Positions 1-7,087 of a DNA stretch of 9,000 nt are shown piece by piece. A model generated the notes under the pieces. The model was not told the DNA's origin. It saw only the letters and a list, made by a program, of their open reading frames with translations, and did not search any database. How positions within the stretch are numbered: the first letter of the stretch is position 1; every line of letters begins with the position of its first letter. Made by a program: the position numbers and the translations under genes. Source of the stretch: CAZVCG01 sp964649675 (GTDB lineage Bacteria > Pseudomonadota > Alphaproteobacteria > UBA9219); assembly GCA_964649675.1 (NCBI GenBank), contig CAZYPX010000074.1, positions 1 through 9,000 of the forward strand. Direction: 5' to 3'.

Positions 1-2
1 TT

Positions 3-326
3 AGAACAGATTCACCTTCAGCGTGGATCAAAATACGGGGGGCAGGTCAGATCCGCCCTATCGTTTCGTCAATCATCCAATATATCGACATACACTTCAG
101 GACCGAGGAACCGCTCTTAAAATTGGCGGAATACCCTGATTTTGACAGGCATATCCACATTCACCGCATGTTAACGGATAAAACAGCGAGAATAGCGAAA
201 GAGTCCCTCGACAAGGGAAACGCCAAAATAACGTTGGATTTTCTAAAGGAATGGTGGCTTCACCACATTAACAACGTCGATAGGGACTATGCTCCATATG
301 TAAAAAAATATCTGGACATAAGGTGA
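3..326 (+). CDS. Hemerythrin-domain protein, 5' end outside the window
   Basis: This is the C-terminal part of a bacterial hemerythrin, a four-helix bundle that binds O2 at a di-iron site and serves in oxygen sensing, storage or delivery. The frame is open from the left edge to TGA at 324-326. The iron-ligand pattern after helix A is complete: HxxxE (His codon 93-95, Glu 105-107) followed by a second Glu, then HxxxH (150-152 and 162-164) after a YP pair, then HxxxxD (264-266 and 279-281) in the last helix. The helix A His would lie upstream of the window. A TTG at 123 could be taken as a start, but the protein similarity continues unbroken upstream, including the HFRTEE helix, so TTG 123 is internal. 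Whether the protein is a single hemerythrin domain or the tail of a larger sensor cannot be seen. No later gene on this strand is close enough to share its transcript with certainty. Confidence 0.88.
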   Translation, partial: RTDSPSAWIKIRGAGQIRPIVSSIIQYIDIHFRTEEPLLKLAEYPDFDRHIHIHRMLTDKTARIAKESLDKGNAKITLDFLKEWWLHHINNVDRDYAPYVKKYLDIR

Positions 327-344
327 ATTAACCTTAATTTTTTT
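319..344 (+). terminator. Probable Rho-independent terminator of the hemerythrin gene
   Basis: A 6-bp stem, TAAGGT (319-324) with ACCTTA (331-336), closes a 6-base loop. It is followed by one A and then seven Ts (338-344). The stem overlaps the TGA stop of the hemerythrin gene. The stem is short and AT-rich, so termination may be partial; the uninterrupted T run is the stronger part of the evidence. Confidence 0.45.
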
Positions 345-461
345 GCGGCTAAGGTAATGAAAATATTAAAAAACTTGATCGAATCGTGACTGCGCGATAG
401 CGTTATGAGGCAAATTATGCGCCACGATTGGACTTATCAATTTAAGCAAGGAGTTATAAAG

Positions 462-836
462 ATGAGTAAAAATAGAAATGGCATTAATATTATTGATATT
501 AAATATGAAGGCAAATCAAGAGAAGGCAACTACGCATTTGACCTTTCTATTCATAACGAATCAGGAAATAACATTCCTAGGGTTCAAGTTCCTGTGCTTC
601 TCAAAAATCGGCCTTTTTTAATTTTTCGCGACCAGACTCTTTGCTTTTTGGACGTTAAGGAAGGCCTGAAAAAAGACGAGGAACGCAAGGTGCGGTTTTA
701 TGTGCATCCCTCCGGCAATGTGCGCAACATTGAGATTTTTCCTGCCGTGAATGGTGAAACCCAAAAAGCGCGTAAACCTTTAGCCGTTATTAAGAAACAA
801 CGTGGCGTTTGGAATCCGTCTTTATTGCCAGGATAA
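462..836 (+). CDS. Hypothetical protein, probably all-beta
   Basis: I do not recognise this 124-residue protein. The start is set by AAGGAG at 448-453, eight bases before ATG 462; ATGs at 405 and 417 in the same frame have no such site. There is no signal peptide and no membrane segment, so it is probably cytoplasmic. The central part (about residues 22-95) alternates hydrophobic and polar residues in short stretches, as in a beta-sandwich: FDLSIHN at 26-32, VQVPVLL at 41-47, PFLIF at 51-55, VRFYVHP at 77-83, IEIFPAV at 90-96. The C-terminal tail is basic (KARKPLAVIKKQRG). Codon use in the first third is markedly AT-rich compared with the nadE and purC region, which may mean recent acquisition or a fast-evolving gene. 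It stands alone between a terminator-like stem upstream and an inverted repeat downstream, so neighbours give no clue to function. Confidence 0.75.
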   Translation: MSKNRNGINIIDIKYEGKSREGNYAFDLSIHNESGNNIPRVQVPVLLKNRPFLIFRDQTLCFLDVKEGLKKDEERKVRFYVHPSGNVRNIEIFPAVNGETQKARKPLAVIKKQRGVWNPSLLPG

Positions 837-840
837 AATC

Positions 841-860
841 GCCTTATTATTAAATAAGGC
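841..860. terminator. Inverted repeat between convergent genes, probable terminator
   Basis: A perfect 8-bp stem, GCCTTATT (841-848) with AATAAGGC (853-860), closes a 4-base loop. It lies in the 42-base gap between the stop of the 462-836 gene and the stop of mlaF. Read on the minus strand the stem is followed by GATTTTATCC, a short T-rich tract, so it fits best as the mlaEF terminator. On the plus strand there is no T run, so any effect there would be weaker. Confidence 0.5.
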
Positions 861-878
861 ATTGATCTGTATAGCGGC

Positions 879-1664
879 TTACAGTTTCAAGATCTGCATC
901 TTGATGGGGCCTTCGGCGCGTCCGTTGATGAACTGATCAACATAGGGATTGCCGGACCTGTCGATATCGGTTTTCGGCCCGTGCCATATTATCCTGCCCT
1001 CATGAAGCATGGCGATGCGGTCGGCGATCTTTCGCGCGCTGGACATATCGTGTGTTATGGAGAGGGTCGTTGCCCCAAGCTCGCGCACGCACTTTACGAT
1101 GAGCTCGTTGATAACATCGGACATGATTGGGTCAAGACCTGTCGTAGGCTCGTCAAAGAAAATGATCTCCGGCTTGCCGACGATGGCTCTTGCCAGAGCT
1201 ACGCGCTTTTGCATTCCGCCTGACAACTCGGCGGGAAAAAGTTCCCCGACATCGGGTCCCAGTCCCACCTGTCCCAAAGTTGCTATAGCGCGATCCTTCG
1301 CCTCCTTGCGAGGAACTCGCATGGCGCGCAAAAGCTTAAAGGCCACATTTTCCCAAACGGGGAGGGAATCAAAAAGCGCCGATCCCTGAAAAAGCATGCC
1401 AAATTTGGCAAGATGCGCGTCCTTGCGTTCGCCGCGTATTCCGATGGTTTCTTCGCCATCGATTTTGATAGAACCCTTTTCGGGACGTAAAATGCCAAGA
1501 ATGGACTTTAACAGAACGGACTTTCCCGTTCCCGAGCCGCCGATAATCACAACCGACTCGGACGCCCCTATCTGTAGATCGAGGCCGCGCAGAATGCGCT
1601 TGTCGCCGAAGGATTTGACGACGCCGCTCAACTCGATTTTCGTCTTAGTCAAATTGTTAAGCAA
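879..1664 (-). CDS. mlaF: MlaF-like ABC transporter ATP-binding protein
   Basis: This is the cytoplasmic ATPase of an MlaFEDB-type phospholipid transporter, which moves lipids between inner and outer membrane to keep outer-membrane asymmetry. All ABC motifs are present: Walker A GGSGTGKS (residues 42-49), Q-loop Gln93 within MLFQGSALFDSL, signature LSGGMQK (147-153), Walker B ending in Asp171-Glu172, and switch His205. The 'MLFQ(S/G)xALFD' stretch and the C-terminal 'NGRAEGPI' tail are typical of the MlaF/Ttg2A group rather than of general importers. Length (261) is close to the family's usual size. The start is TTG at 1662-1664, overlapping the mlaE stop by 8 bases. GGGG lies about 7 bases upstream on the minus strand. 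A second TTG four codons later is possible but has no such site. No ATG lies near the N-terminus. Translation is probably coupled to mlaE. Confidence 0.93.
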   Translation of the reverse strand: MLNNLTKTKIELSGVVKSFGDKRILRGLDLQIGASESVVIIGGSGTGKSVLLKSILGILRPEKGSIKIDGEETIGIRGERKDAHLAKFGMLFQGSALFDSLPVWENVAFKLLRAMRVPRKEAKDRAIATLGQVGLGPDVGELFPAELSGGMQKRVALARAIVGKPEIIFFDEPTTGLDPIMSDVINELIVKCVRELGATTLSITHDMSSARKIADRIAMLHEGRIIWHGPKTDIDRSGNPYVDQFINGRAEGPIKMQILKL

Positions 1665-2427
1665 ACAAAAGCCCCGTGAGGATGTAATTGGAGACCAGTA
1701 TCAGGATCGATGAGGAAACGACCGCGTTTGTCGTCGCGATCCCAACGCCTTGCGCGCCGCCCTTGGAGTTAAATCCATTATAACAACCCATAAGAGTTAT
1801 AATGAACCCGAAACATGCGGCTTTCCAAAGCCCTGAAGTAACGTCATGAAACTCCAGATATCGCCAAGTCTGTTCAATATATAGGGCCGCATTAAATTTG
1901 AGCCGGTACACGGAAACCAGAAAGCCGCCGAAAACGCCAATGATATCAGCGACAAGAACGAGCACTGGCAGCATGAACGTTCCGGCGATCAAGCGTGGCA
2001 CAATAAGAAACTTATGCGGGTGCGTCGAAAGGGTGGTCAATGCGTCGATTTGTTCTGTTACGCGCATCGTGCCCAATTCGGCTGCTATCGCCGCGCCGAT
2101 GCGACCGGCGACCATAAGGCCTGCCAAAACAGGCCCGAGCTCACGGGTGATGGACAGAACGACAACGGTAGGTATAGCAGTGTCCGCATCGAAACGCGAA
2201 AAGCCAGAATAAGTCTGTAACGCCAGAACCATGCCTGTAAACAGGGCCGTAAGTCCAACAACTGGCAAAGAGTAATAGCCAATGTTGATGAACTGATGCA
2301 CTACCTGCCCAGAATAGACAGGGCGGCGAAAACAATGGCTGACAGACTGTGTCGTGAACCAGGCCAAACGGCCTGTCACGCCAAGAAATTTGAGGAATGT
2401 CCGGCCTACCAGAGCAAGGAAATACAT
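1657..2427 (-). CDS. mlaE: MlaE/YrbE-family ABC transporter permease
   Basis: This is the membrane permease partner of MlaF. In the family, two MlaE copies form the inner-membrane core that passes phospholipid to or from the MCE ring. The 256-residue protein matches the usual MlaE length and layout: an amphipathic N-terminal segment (about 1-25), then hydrophobic helices near 50-72, 85-115, 140-175, 200-218 and 232-255. The conserved central block is clear: TRELGPVLAGL (94-104) and GRIGAAIAAELGTMRVTEQIDAL (108-130), the latter the cytoplasmic coupling helix that contacts the ATPase. Start is ATG at 2425-2427; no strong Shine-Dalgarno is visible before it. The gene is first of a two-gene unit with mlaF. 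The MCE-domain protein (MlaD), and MlaB and MlaC, are not in this window, so they must lie elsewhere or be absent. Confidence 0.93.
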   Translation of the reverse strand: MYFLALVGRTFLKFLGVTGRLAWFTTQSVSHCFRRPVYSGQVVHQFINIGYYSLPVVGLTALFTGMVLALQTYSGFSRFDADTAIPTVVVLSITRELGPVLAGLMVAGRIGAAIAAELGTMRVTEQIDALTTLSTHPHKFLIVPRLIAGTFMLPVLVLVADIIGVFGGFLVSVYRLKFNAALYIEQTWRYLEFHDVTSGLWKAACFGFIITLMGCYNGFNSKGGAQGVGIATTNAVVSSSILILVSNYILTGLLFA

Positions 2428-2462
2428 GCGACTCGGGAGTTCATTTCGAAGGATTTCTCTGA

Positions 2463-2491
2463 AAGTTAATCAAGCGGAGCACCCATGTCAA
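2463..2491 (-). promoter_or_regulatory. Candidate sigma-70 promoter for mlaEF
   Basis: On the minus strand a perfect -35 TTGACA (plus-strand 2486-2491) is followed after 17 bases by TAACTT (2463-2468), a weak -10 matching 3 of 6. Transcription would start about 29 bases before the mlaE ATG. The exact -35 and ideal spacing make it plausible; the -10 is poor. Confidence 0.42.
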
Positions 2492-2519
2492 TTCGCAGTT
2501 CGCCCGATGGTTTATCCTG

Positions 2520-2548
2520 TTGGCGAATTAAAATTTAAGCGTTATTCT
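2520..2548 (+). promoter_or_regulatory. Candidate sigma-70 promoter for the exported-protein/nadE unit
   Basis: TTGGCG (2520-2525, 4 of 6) and TATTCT (2543-2548, 4 of 6) are separated by 17 bases within an AT-rich stretch. The predicted start lies about 30 bases before the ATG at 2586. It is divergent from, and does not overlap, the mlaE promoter candidate. It is the best match in the gap, though modest. Confidence 0.38.
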
Positions 2549-2585
2549 TGTAACTTGTTTGATCCTTTTGAAGGAGACGCGAAAA

Positions 2586-2942
2586 ATGATAGTCCGCTCA
2601 CTTTTCATCGCTATTTTCGCATGTTTGTTGACTTTTCCTGCTATGGCCGGAACTGTCAACGTGACTGATGGCCAAGGGACATGGGTCTCCACCAAATGCC
2701 AAACCCCTCCGACGCCAGAAGCCTTGTCGCGTGATGCTGAGGCCCCCGCAAACGACCTGAACGCCCAAATGCATATTCATAACAAATATGTAGCTATGGC
2801 TCAGGACTACATGGCTTGCCTAAGCCAGGAGGCTGAAGCCGACGCGCAAGCGGCAAACCAAATTATCACACGCTCGGCACAAAACATGATTCAAGCGATA
2901 CAAACGCAGGTGACTCAATCGGCCGACCGCTTTAAGAAATAG
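2586..2942 (+). CDS. Small exported protein with two cysteines, function unknown
   Basis: This 118-residue protein begins with a clear Sec signal peptide: basic residue near the start, hydrophobic core about residues 5-18, and an AMA cleavage site after Ala21. AAGGAG at 2571-2576 lies nine bases before ATG 2586; an in-frame ATG at 2559 precedes that site and is rejected. The mature chain has Cys38, followed by a Pro/Thr-rich QTPPTPE stretch, and Cys78, so one disulfide is possible in the periplasm. From about residue 55 on it looks helical and Ala/Gln-rich, with DLNA followed by an Asn-x-Tyr-Val and a 'YMACL' stretch. This resembles small exported proteins of unknown function common in alphaproteobacteria, though I cannot name the family. 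nadE starts 45 bases downstream on the same strand, so the two may be co-transcribed. There is no lipobox and no membrane anchor after the signal peptide. Confidence 0.8.
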   Translation: MIVRSLFIAIFACLLTFPAMAGTVNVTDGQGTWVSTKCQTPPTPEALSRDAEAPANDLNAQMHIHNKYVAMAQDYMACLSQEAEADAQAANQIITRSAQNMIQAIQTQVTQSADRFKK

Positions 2943-2987
2943 TCTGATTGATCATTTAAATCTTTTGTTCCGGACCAAGGTGTACCT

Positions 2988-4664
2988 ATGACGGACAGTC
3001 TGACGATTGCGCTTGCGCAATTAAATCCTTCTGTTGGCGATGTTGCGGGAAATATAAATAAACTTATGACATGCTGGCGGGAAGCTTCGCACAGGCGGGT
3101 TGACCTCATCGTGATACCCGAGCTGTTCGTCACCGGTTATCCGCCTGAAGATTATGCCAAAAACCCAAATCTGCTTAAGACAGTCCGTGACGCCGTTGAC
3201 GCACTGGCCCGCAAGACGGCAACAGGGGCAGCGTTGCTTATTGGCTCGCCGTGGTCCATTAACGACAGGCTTTATAACGCGGCCCTGCTTATCGATGGCG
3301 GCAAGATAACGGCGGTCGTATGCAAGTATGATTTGCCGAACTATGGGCCTTTCGATGAAAAGCGGGTTTATACGGCTGGCGCATTGCCTGAACCCGTGAC
3401 GTTCAGGAATTGCCGCCTTGGCATTATGCTGTGCGAAGACATGTGGACATCCACAGCCGCCGTTCATCTACGCCAGCAGGGCGCTCAAGCCTTGCTCGTA
3501 TTGAATGGAAGCCCCTTTGAAAGCGGACACCCGTTTTATCAAAGCAAGCAAATTTACCGCTACGAGTTGGCGCGCAAGCGCATTCAGGAAACAAGTCTTC
3601 CCGTTTTTTACGTCAATCAGATCGGCGGGCAGGATGAGCTTGTCTTTGAAGGATCTTCGTTCGTCATGGATTCCGAAGGCGCCGTAAAGGCTCAGGCCAA
3701 GGCTTGGGAAGAAGACTTCATTATCATTCCGTCCCTGATCACGCCCGGACGTCTTGTGCCCGAACAATCGACCGTCAACGTTCTGCCGCAGGATGACGAG
3801 TCCTCGATGTATCATGCCCTCATGACAGGCGTGCGCGATTATGTTCTCAAAAACGGTTTTGATCGCGTCTTGCTTGGCCTTTCCGGCGGCATTGACAGTG
3901 CGCTTGTCGCGACTATTGCCGTCGATGCGCTCGGCGCCGACAAGGTCAGGGCCGTTATGATGCCTTCGCCTTACACGTCGCAGGAAAGCGACGAAGACGC
4001 GCGAGCCATCACCCGCGCTTTGGGATGCCGTATGGATACCATACCAATCCATGAAACCTTTCAAGCGTTCGAACATACGTTGGCGGAATGTTTTGTCGGC
4101 TGTCGTCCTGACGCGACCGAAGAGAACATTCAGGCACGTTGCCGTGGCGTTATTCTCATGGCTTTGGCCAACAAAAGCAACGCGCTGGTGCTCGCGACCG
4201 GCAACAAGTCCGAGATGGCGACGGGCTACGCAACGCTCTACGGCGACATGTGCGGCGGTTATGCTCCGCTTAAGGACGTGTACAAAACCAAGGTGTACGC
4301 TCTTGCCCGTTGGCGCAACGCCCATCTCCCTGAAAAGGGCCTTGGGCCTTCCGGTATCGTTATCCCCGAACGCGTGTTGACCAAAGCGCCGACGGCAGAG
4401 TTAAAACCCAACCAGACTGATCAGGATACGCTGCCTCTTTACGATATTCTCGACAACATCCTTGAAGGACTTGTCGAAAGGGATTTGACCATATCCGACG
4501 TCGTCGCGCGAGGCTTTGCGTCAACGACCGTCAGACGCGTATGGTCCATGCTCGGCAGTTCCGAGTATAAACGACGCCAATCGCCGCCCGGGCCAAAAGT
4601 CACATCGCGACACTTGACACGCGACAGGCGTTACCCCATCACAAATACATACGTTGAAAAGTAA
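2988..4664 (+). CDS. nadE: Glutamine-dependent NAD+ synthetase
   Basis: The enzyme makes NAD+ from deamido-NAD, ATP and glutamine, the final step of both de novo and salvage NAD synthesis in the cytoplasm. The N-terminal nitrilase-like glutaminase domain (about 1-265) shows the catalytic triad: Glu45 in IPELFVTGYPP, Lys113 in CKYDLPNYG and Cys149 in LGIMLCEDMW. The C-terminal synthetase domain has the ATP pyrophosphatase P-loop SGGIDS (299-304), then TGNKSEMATGY and YGDMCGGYAPLKDVYK, which bind deamido-NAD and ATP. The length of 558 fits the two-domain enzyme usual in alphaproteobacteria, so ammonia is made and channelled within one polypeptide. AAGGTG lies a few bases before ATG 2988. The gene follows the small exported protein by 45 bases. 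An ADE1-type SAICAR synthetase begins 13 bases after its stop, with that gene's ribosome-binding site starting within the nadE stop codon. Confidence 0.97.
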   Translation: MTDSLTIALAQLNPSVGDVAGNINKLMTCWREASHRRVDLIVIPELFVTGYPPEDYAKNPNLLKTVRDAVDALARKTATGAALLIGSPWSINDRLYNAALLIDGGKITAVVCKYDLPNYGPFDEKRVYTAGALPEPVTFRNCRLGIMLCEDMWTSTAAVHLRQQGAQALLVLNGSPFESGHPFYQSKQIYRYELARKRIQETSLPVFYVNQIGGQDELVFEGSSFVMDSEGAVKAQAKAWEEDFIIIPSLITPGRLVPEQSTVNVLPQDDESSMYHALMTGVRDYVLKNGFDRVLLGLSGGIDSALVATIAVDALGADKVRAVMMPSPYTSQESDEDARAITRALGCRMDTIPIHETFQAFEHTLAECFVGCRPDATEENIQARCRGVILMALANKSNALVLATGNKSEMATGYATLYGDMCGGYAPLKDVYKTKVYALARWRNAHLPEKGLGPSGIVIPERVLTKAPTAELKPNQTDQDTLPLYDILDNILEGLVERDLTISDVVARGFASTTVRRVWSMLGSSEYKRRQSPPGPKVTSRHLTRDRRYPITNTYVEK

Positions 4665-4677
4665 GGGAGCATTCAAC

Positions 4678-5682
4678 ATGGCGCACGACCCCGAGTCACT
4701 CAGGGCCATTATACGCGAACGTTTGCAAGACGTCTTGACCGACGCGCATTTTGAAGAGCTTCCGGGCTTTGCGCGCGGCAAAGTGCGTGAGAATTACGAT
4801 CTGGAAGATGGGCGCTACATTATGGTGGCGACCGATCGCCAAAGCGCCTTTGATCAGGTTTTGGCCGCCGTGCCGCTAAAAGGGCAGGTGCTGACGGGTA
4901 CGGCGCGATACTGGTTCGAGGAGACGAAAGACATTGTCCCGAACCATGTGATCGAATATCCCGATCCCAACGTCATGGTTGTGCGCAAGCTGAACATGAT
5001 GCCGATCGAGATTATCGTGCGCGACTATCTCACGGGATCGACATCCACATCTATATGGCCGATGTACCAAAAAGGCGAACGCACTATGTACGGCGAAACG
5101 TTGCCGGAAGGGCTCAAAAAAAATCAGAAGTTGCCCAACACCATCTTGACACCAACAACCAAGGCGGGGATTGGCGAACATGATATGCCGCTTTCAGGCA
5201 AACAGATTGTCGAACAAAAACTGCTGTCGCCTGAACAATGGGCCGAAGTTTCCGACGTGGCACTCAAATTGTTCGCGCGTGGGCGTGAGCTATCCGCCGA
5301 GCGCGGCCTCATTCTGGTCGATACGAAATACGAGTTCGGCTATGACGAGCAAGGACTGCTGACTTTGGCCGACGAAATCCATACGCCCGACAGCAGCCGC
5401 TACTGGAAGGCGGACTCTTACGCGTTACGAATGGGGGAGGGCAAGGAGCCAGAAAGCCTTGATAAGGAATTCCTTCGTCTTTGGATAACGGCGCGCTGCG
5501 ATCCTTATAAGGATCCCATTCCGTCCATTCCGGAAGAAACGCTTGTGGAATTTAGCGCGAAGTATATCGCCCTGTACGAAACGATCACCGGTAAAACGTT
5601 TGAGCCTGCGGCGACGGAGTTTCCCATCCGCGCCCGTGTACGCAAAGCTCTTCAAAAATACGTTAAAAACGGAAGACGTTAA
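4678..5682 (+). CDS. purC: SAICAR synthetase, ADE1-like type
   Basis: It joins CAIR and aspartate with ATP to give SAICAR in purine synthesis. The 334-residue protein belongs to the longer, yeast ADE1-like branch rather than to the E. coli-like branch. Conserved sites are intact: GKVRENYDL (34-42) in the nucleotide site, TDRQSAFDQVL (52-62), VRDYLTGS (114-121, Arg115 and Ser121), the second family signature LVDTKYEFG (Asp215, Lys217, Glu219) and SSRYW (Arg241). The start is ATG 4678, chosen because AAGGGAG (4663-4669) lies eight bases upstream; the in-frame TTG at 4654 lies inside nadE and precedes that site. It follows nadE by 13 bases and is probably in its transcript. Its TAA shares TTAA with the stop of the convergent deacetylase gene. 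A second, sequence-divergent SAICAR synthetase lies at 7664-8449, and this copy looks like the catalytically complete one. Confidence 0.93.
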   Translation: MAHDPESLRAIIRERLQDVLTDAHFEELPGFARGKVRENYDLEDGRYIMVATDRQSAFDQVLAAVPLKGQVLTGTARYWFEETKDIVPNHVIEYPDPNVMVVRKLNMMPIEIIVRDYLTGSTSTSIWPMYQKGERTMYGETLPEGLKKNQKLPNTILTPTTKAGIGEHDMPLSGKQIVEQKLLSPEQWAEVSDVALKLFARGRELSAERGLILVDTKYEFGYDEQGLLTLADEIHTPDSSRYWKADSYALRMGEGKEPESLDKEFLRLWITARCDPYKDPIPSIPEETLVEFSAKYIALYETITGKTFEPAATEFPIRARVRKALQKYVKNGRR

Positions 5683-6476
5683 GACGTAACCATATGAAGA
5701 CGTTCGGCCAGCGTTCCGACATGGCCAAGCGAGACTATTTTCCTTATTTTCTTCGCGGCATGCCTGCGCAGCGTCCACATGGCCAAGCTGATCCAATAGG
5801 GATCATGAGGATGTCTCAGGAACTTTTTCTCCACATCAAAGTCGTATGGATGCATGTATGTCCACACACACTCTTTCGGACCGGAGTTTCTGGCCCAAGC
5901 AAGCGAAAGCCATAGGGGCAGGGCGTATAAGTATATGCCGCCGGAATAAGGAACACGCAAAGGCCCAAGCGACGCGACGGGCAAAGGAAACTCAATTAAG
6001 CCGTTGGGCCATTCAAAAGGCGTAATCGGTTTATCCGGCATGCCGAAACGCGATATACGCGTCGGCATCACGCTTGAGGAATAAGAAAACCCAAGCTCTT
6101 TGAGAATATCCAGAGCCCACAAAGTTTGCGTAGTCAGCGAAAAGCCCGGCGCGCGAAAACCGGCCAAAGGCTTGCCCGTAAGGTCTTCGAACCTGCGTTT
6201 ATCTTCTACGCTTTCACGCCGAAAGCGCTCCGGCGTTTCCTGTGTCAGATAAACGTGGTTATGCGTGTGATAGGCGATTTCGTGGCCGCAACGATCTATC
6301 CTTTTGATAAGATCCGGAGCGACGGCGGCCACGCGACCGACCGTGAAAACCGTGGCTTTCCGTTGGACTTCGTCGCAAAAATCGAGCAAGCATAAAGCCA
6401 TGGTAGCCCATCGTCCGTTAGGCGTGTATTCTCCGGACGGGTCCTCGAGGTCGATGGTGAGGGTGACGGATGTCAC
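5679..6476 (-). CDS. NodB-type polysaccharide deacetylase
   Basis: This 265-residue protein has the NodB fold of carbohydrate esterase family 4, which removes N-acetyl groups from polysaccharides. The metal-site pattern is visible: Asp9 and Asp12 in TIDLED, HxxxH at His70 and His74 in GHEIAYHTHNH, and Arg108 in FRAPGFSLT. A later WTYMHPYDFD (205-214) supplies a His-Pro motif. The middle region (WALDILKELGF, then SSVMPTR, then LIEFPL) resembles the deacetylases found at exosortase/PEP-CTERM and exopolysaccharide loci, so an exopolysaccharide is a likelier substrate than peptidoglycan; this is inference. There is no signal peptide, so the protein may act in the cytoplasm or be exported otherwise. 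The start is GTG at 6474-6476, overlapping the YceI-family stop as GTGA, which indicates coupled translation. It is the last gene of the five-gene minus-strand unit. Confidence 0.87.
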   Translation of the reverse strand: MTSVTLTIDLEDPSGEYTPNGRWATMALCLLDFCDEVQRKATVFTVGRVAAVAPDLIKRIDRCGHEIAYHTHNHVYLTQETPERFRRESVEDKRRFEDLTGKPLAGFRAPGFSLTTQTLWALDILKELGFSYSSSVMPTRISRFGMPDKPITPFEWPNGLIEFPLPVASLGPLRVPYSGGIYLYALPLWLSLAWARNSGPKECVWTYMHPYDFDVEKKFLRHPHDPYWISLAMWTLRRHAAKKIRKIVSLGHVGTLAERLHMVTS

Positions 6477-7075
6477 TGCTTAATCGCCTGCATTTCAAGC
6501 ATAAGCGTTATCGTTTCGCCGAAACGGCCCGGTAATTCAGCCGGATCGCCCATGGCAAAGTCCGCGCGTTTGAATGTCCCGCGCATGGACAGACCAAGGG
6601 CAGGCCCTTCACGGTTCCACATCCCCCCGCCATGCGGGCTGTTGCCGGCTTGATTTCTGGTGGCTTCGAATGTGAAAGGCTTCTCGACACCGTGAATAAA
6701 CAGCGTGCCTTTGATTTCGGCCTTGCCATCCTTGAAGGTTGAGTCGGATGCGGCCAAAAACGTGATCTCGGGATAGCGGTTGCCTTCAAAAAGTCTTGCG
6801 AGATCACGGCGTATTTCCTGATTTCCCGTCATCATGCTGTTGACGTCGATCGCCAGTTTCATGCGGCTGATCGTTTGCGACGGCTCGTCATAACTGAACA
6901 TGCCGGTTGCCGATTGAAACAAACCGATGACGTTCGCAAAGCCCATATCCATCACCTGAAAGGCTGCGCTGAATTGCTGGGGAGGAACGTAATATCTTTC
7001 GGTGCTCGCCTTTGTCGGCATAGGCGCAGCCAGACAAAGAAAAAAAACGGCGATAAGATACCCTATAGTCGGCAT
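6473..7075 (-). CDS. YceI-family secreted protein
   Basis: YceI proteins are periplasmic lipocalin-like beta-barrels that bind polyisoprenoid or other long hydrophobic molecules. The 200-residue chain starts with a Sec signal peptide (hydrophobic core about 5-18) likely cleaved after TKA at residue 23. Family landmarks follow in order: FEGNRYPEITF (96-106), IKGTLFIHGVEKPFTFEA (121-138), which is the most conserved strand pair, and FKRADFAMGDP near 168-178. Length is normal for the family. Start is ATG at 7073-7075, with AAGGAT on the minus strand just upstream, overlapping the stop of the lipoprotein gene 12 bases away. The downstream deacetylase start overlaps its TGA. Position between a lipoprotein and a polysaccharide deacetylase suggests an envelope role. 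Its ligand cannot be predicted from the sequence. Confidence 0.9.
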   Translation of the reverse strand: MPTIGYLIAVFFLCLAAPMPTKASTERYYVPPQQFSAAFQVMDMGFANVIGLFQSATGMFSYDEPSQTISRMKLAIDVNSMMTGNQEIRRDLARLFEGNRYPEITFLAASDSTFKDGKAEIKGTLFIHGVEKPFTFEATRNQAGNSPHGGGMWNREGPALGLSMRGTFKRADFAMGDPAELPGRFGETITLMLEMQAIKQ

Positions 7076-7087
7076 CGAAAACGATCC

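Noticed and set aside
123..326. A 67-residue protein starting at TTG 123
   Set aside because: The same frame is open to the left edge and the upstream codons encode the expected HFRTEE helix of hemerythrin, so this TTG is internal to a truncated gene.
2598..2780. A small frame antisense to the exported protein
   Set aside because: It overlaps a gene with a good ribosome-binding site and signal peptide, and has no features of its own.
3468..4325. A 285-codon open frame on the minus strand inside nadE
   Set aside because: It is antisense to a well-conserved NadE, has Arg/His-rich composition typical of shadow frames, and shows no recognisable domain.
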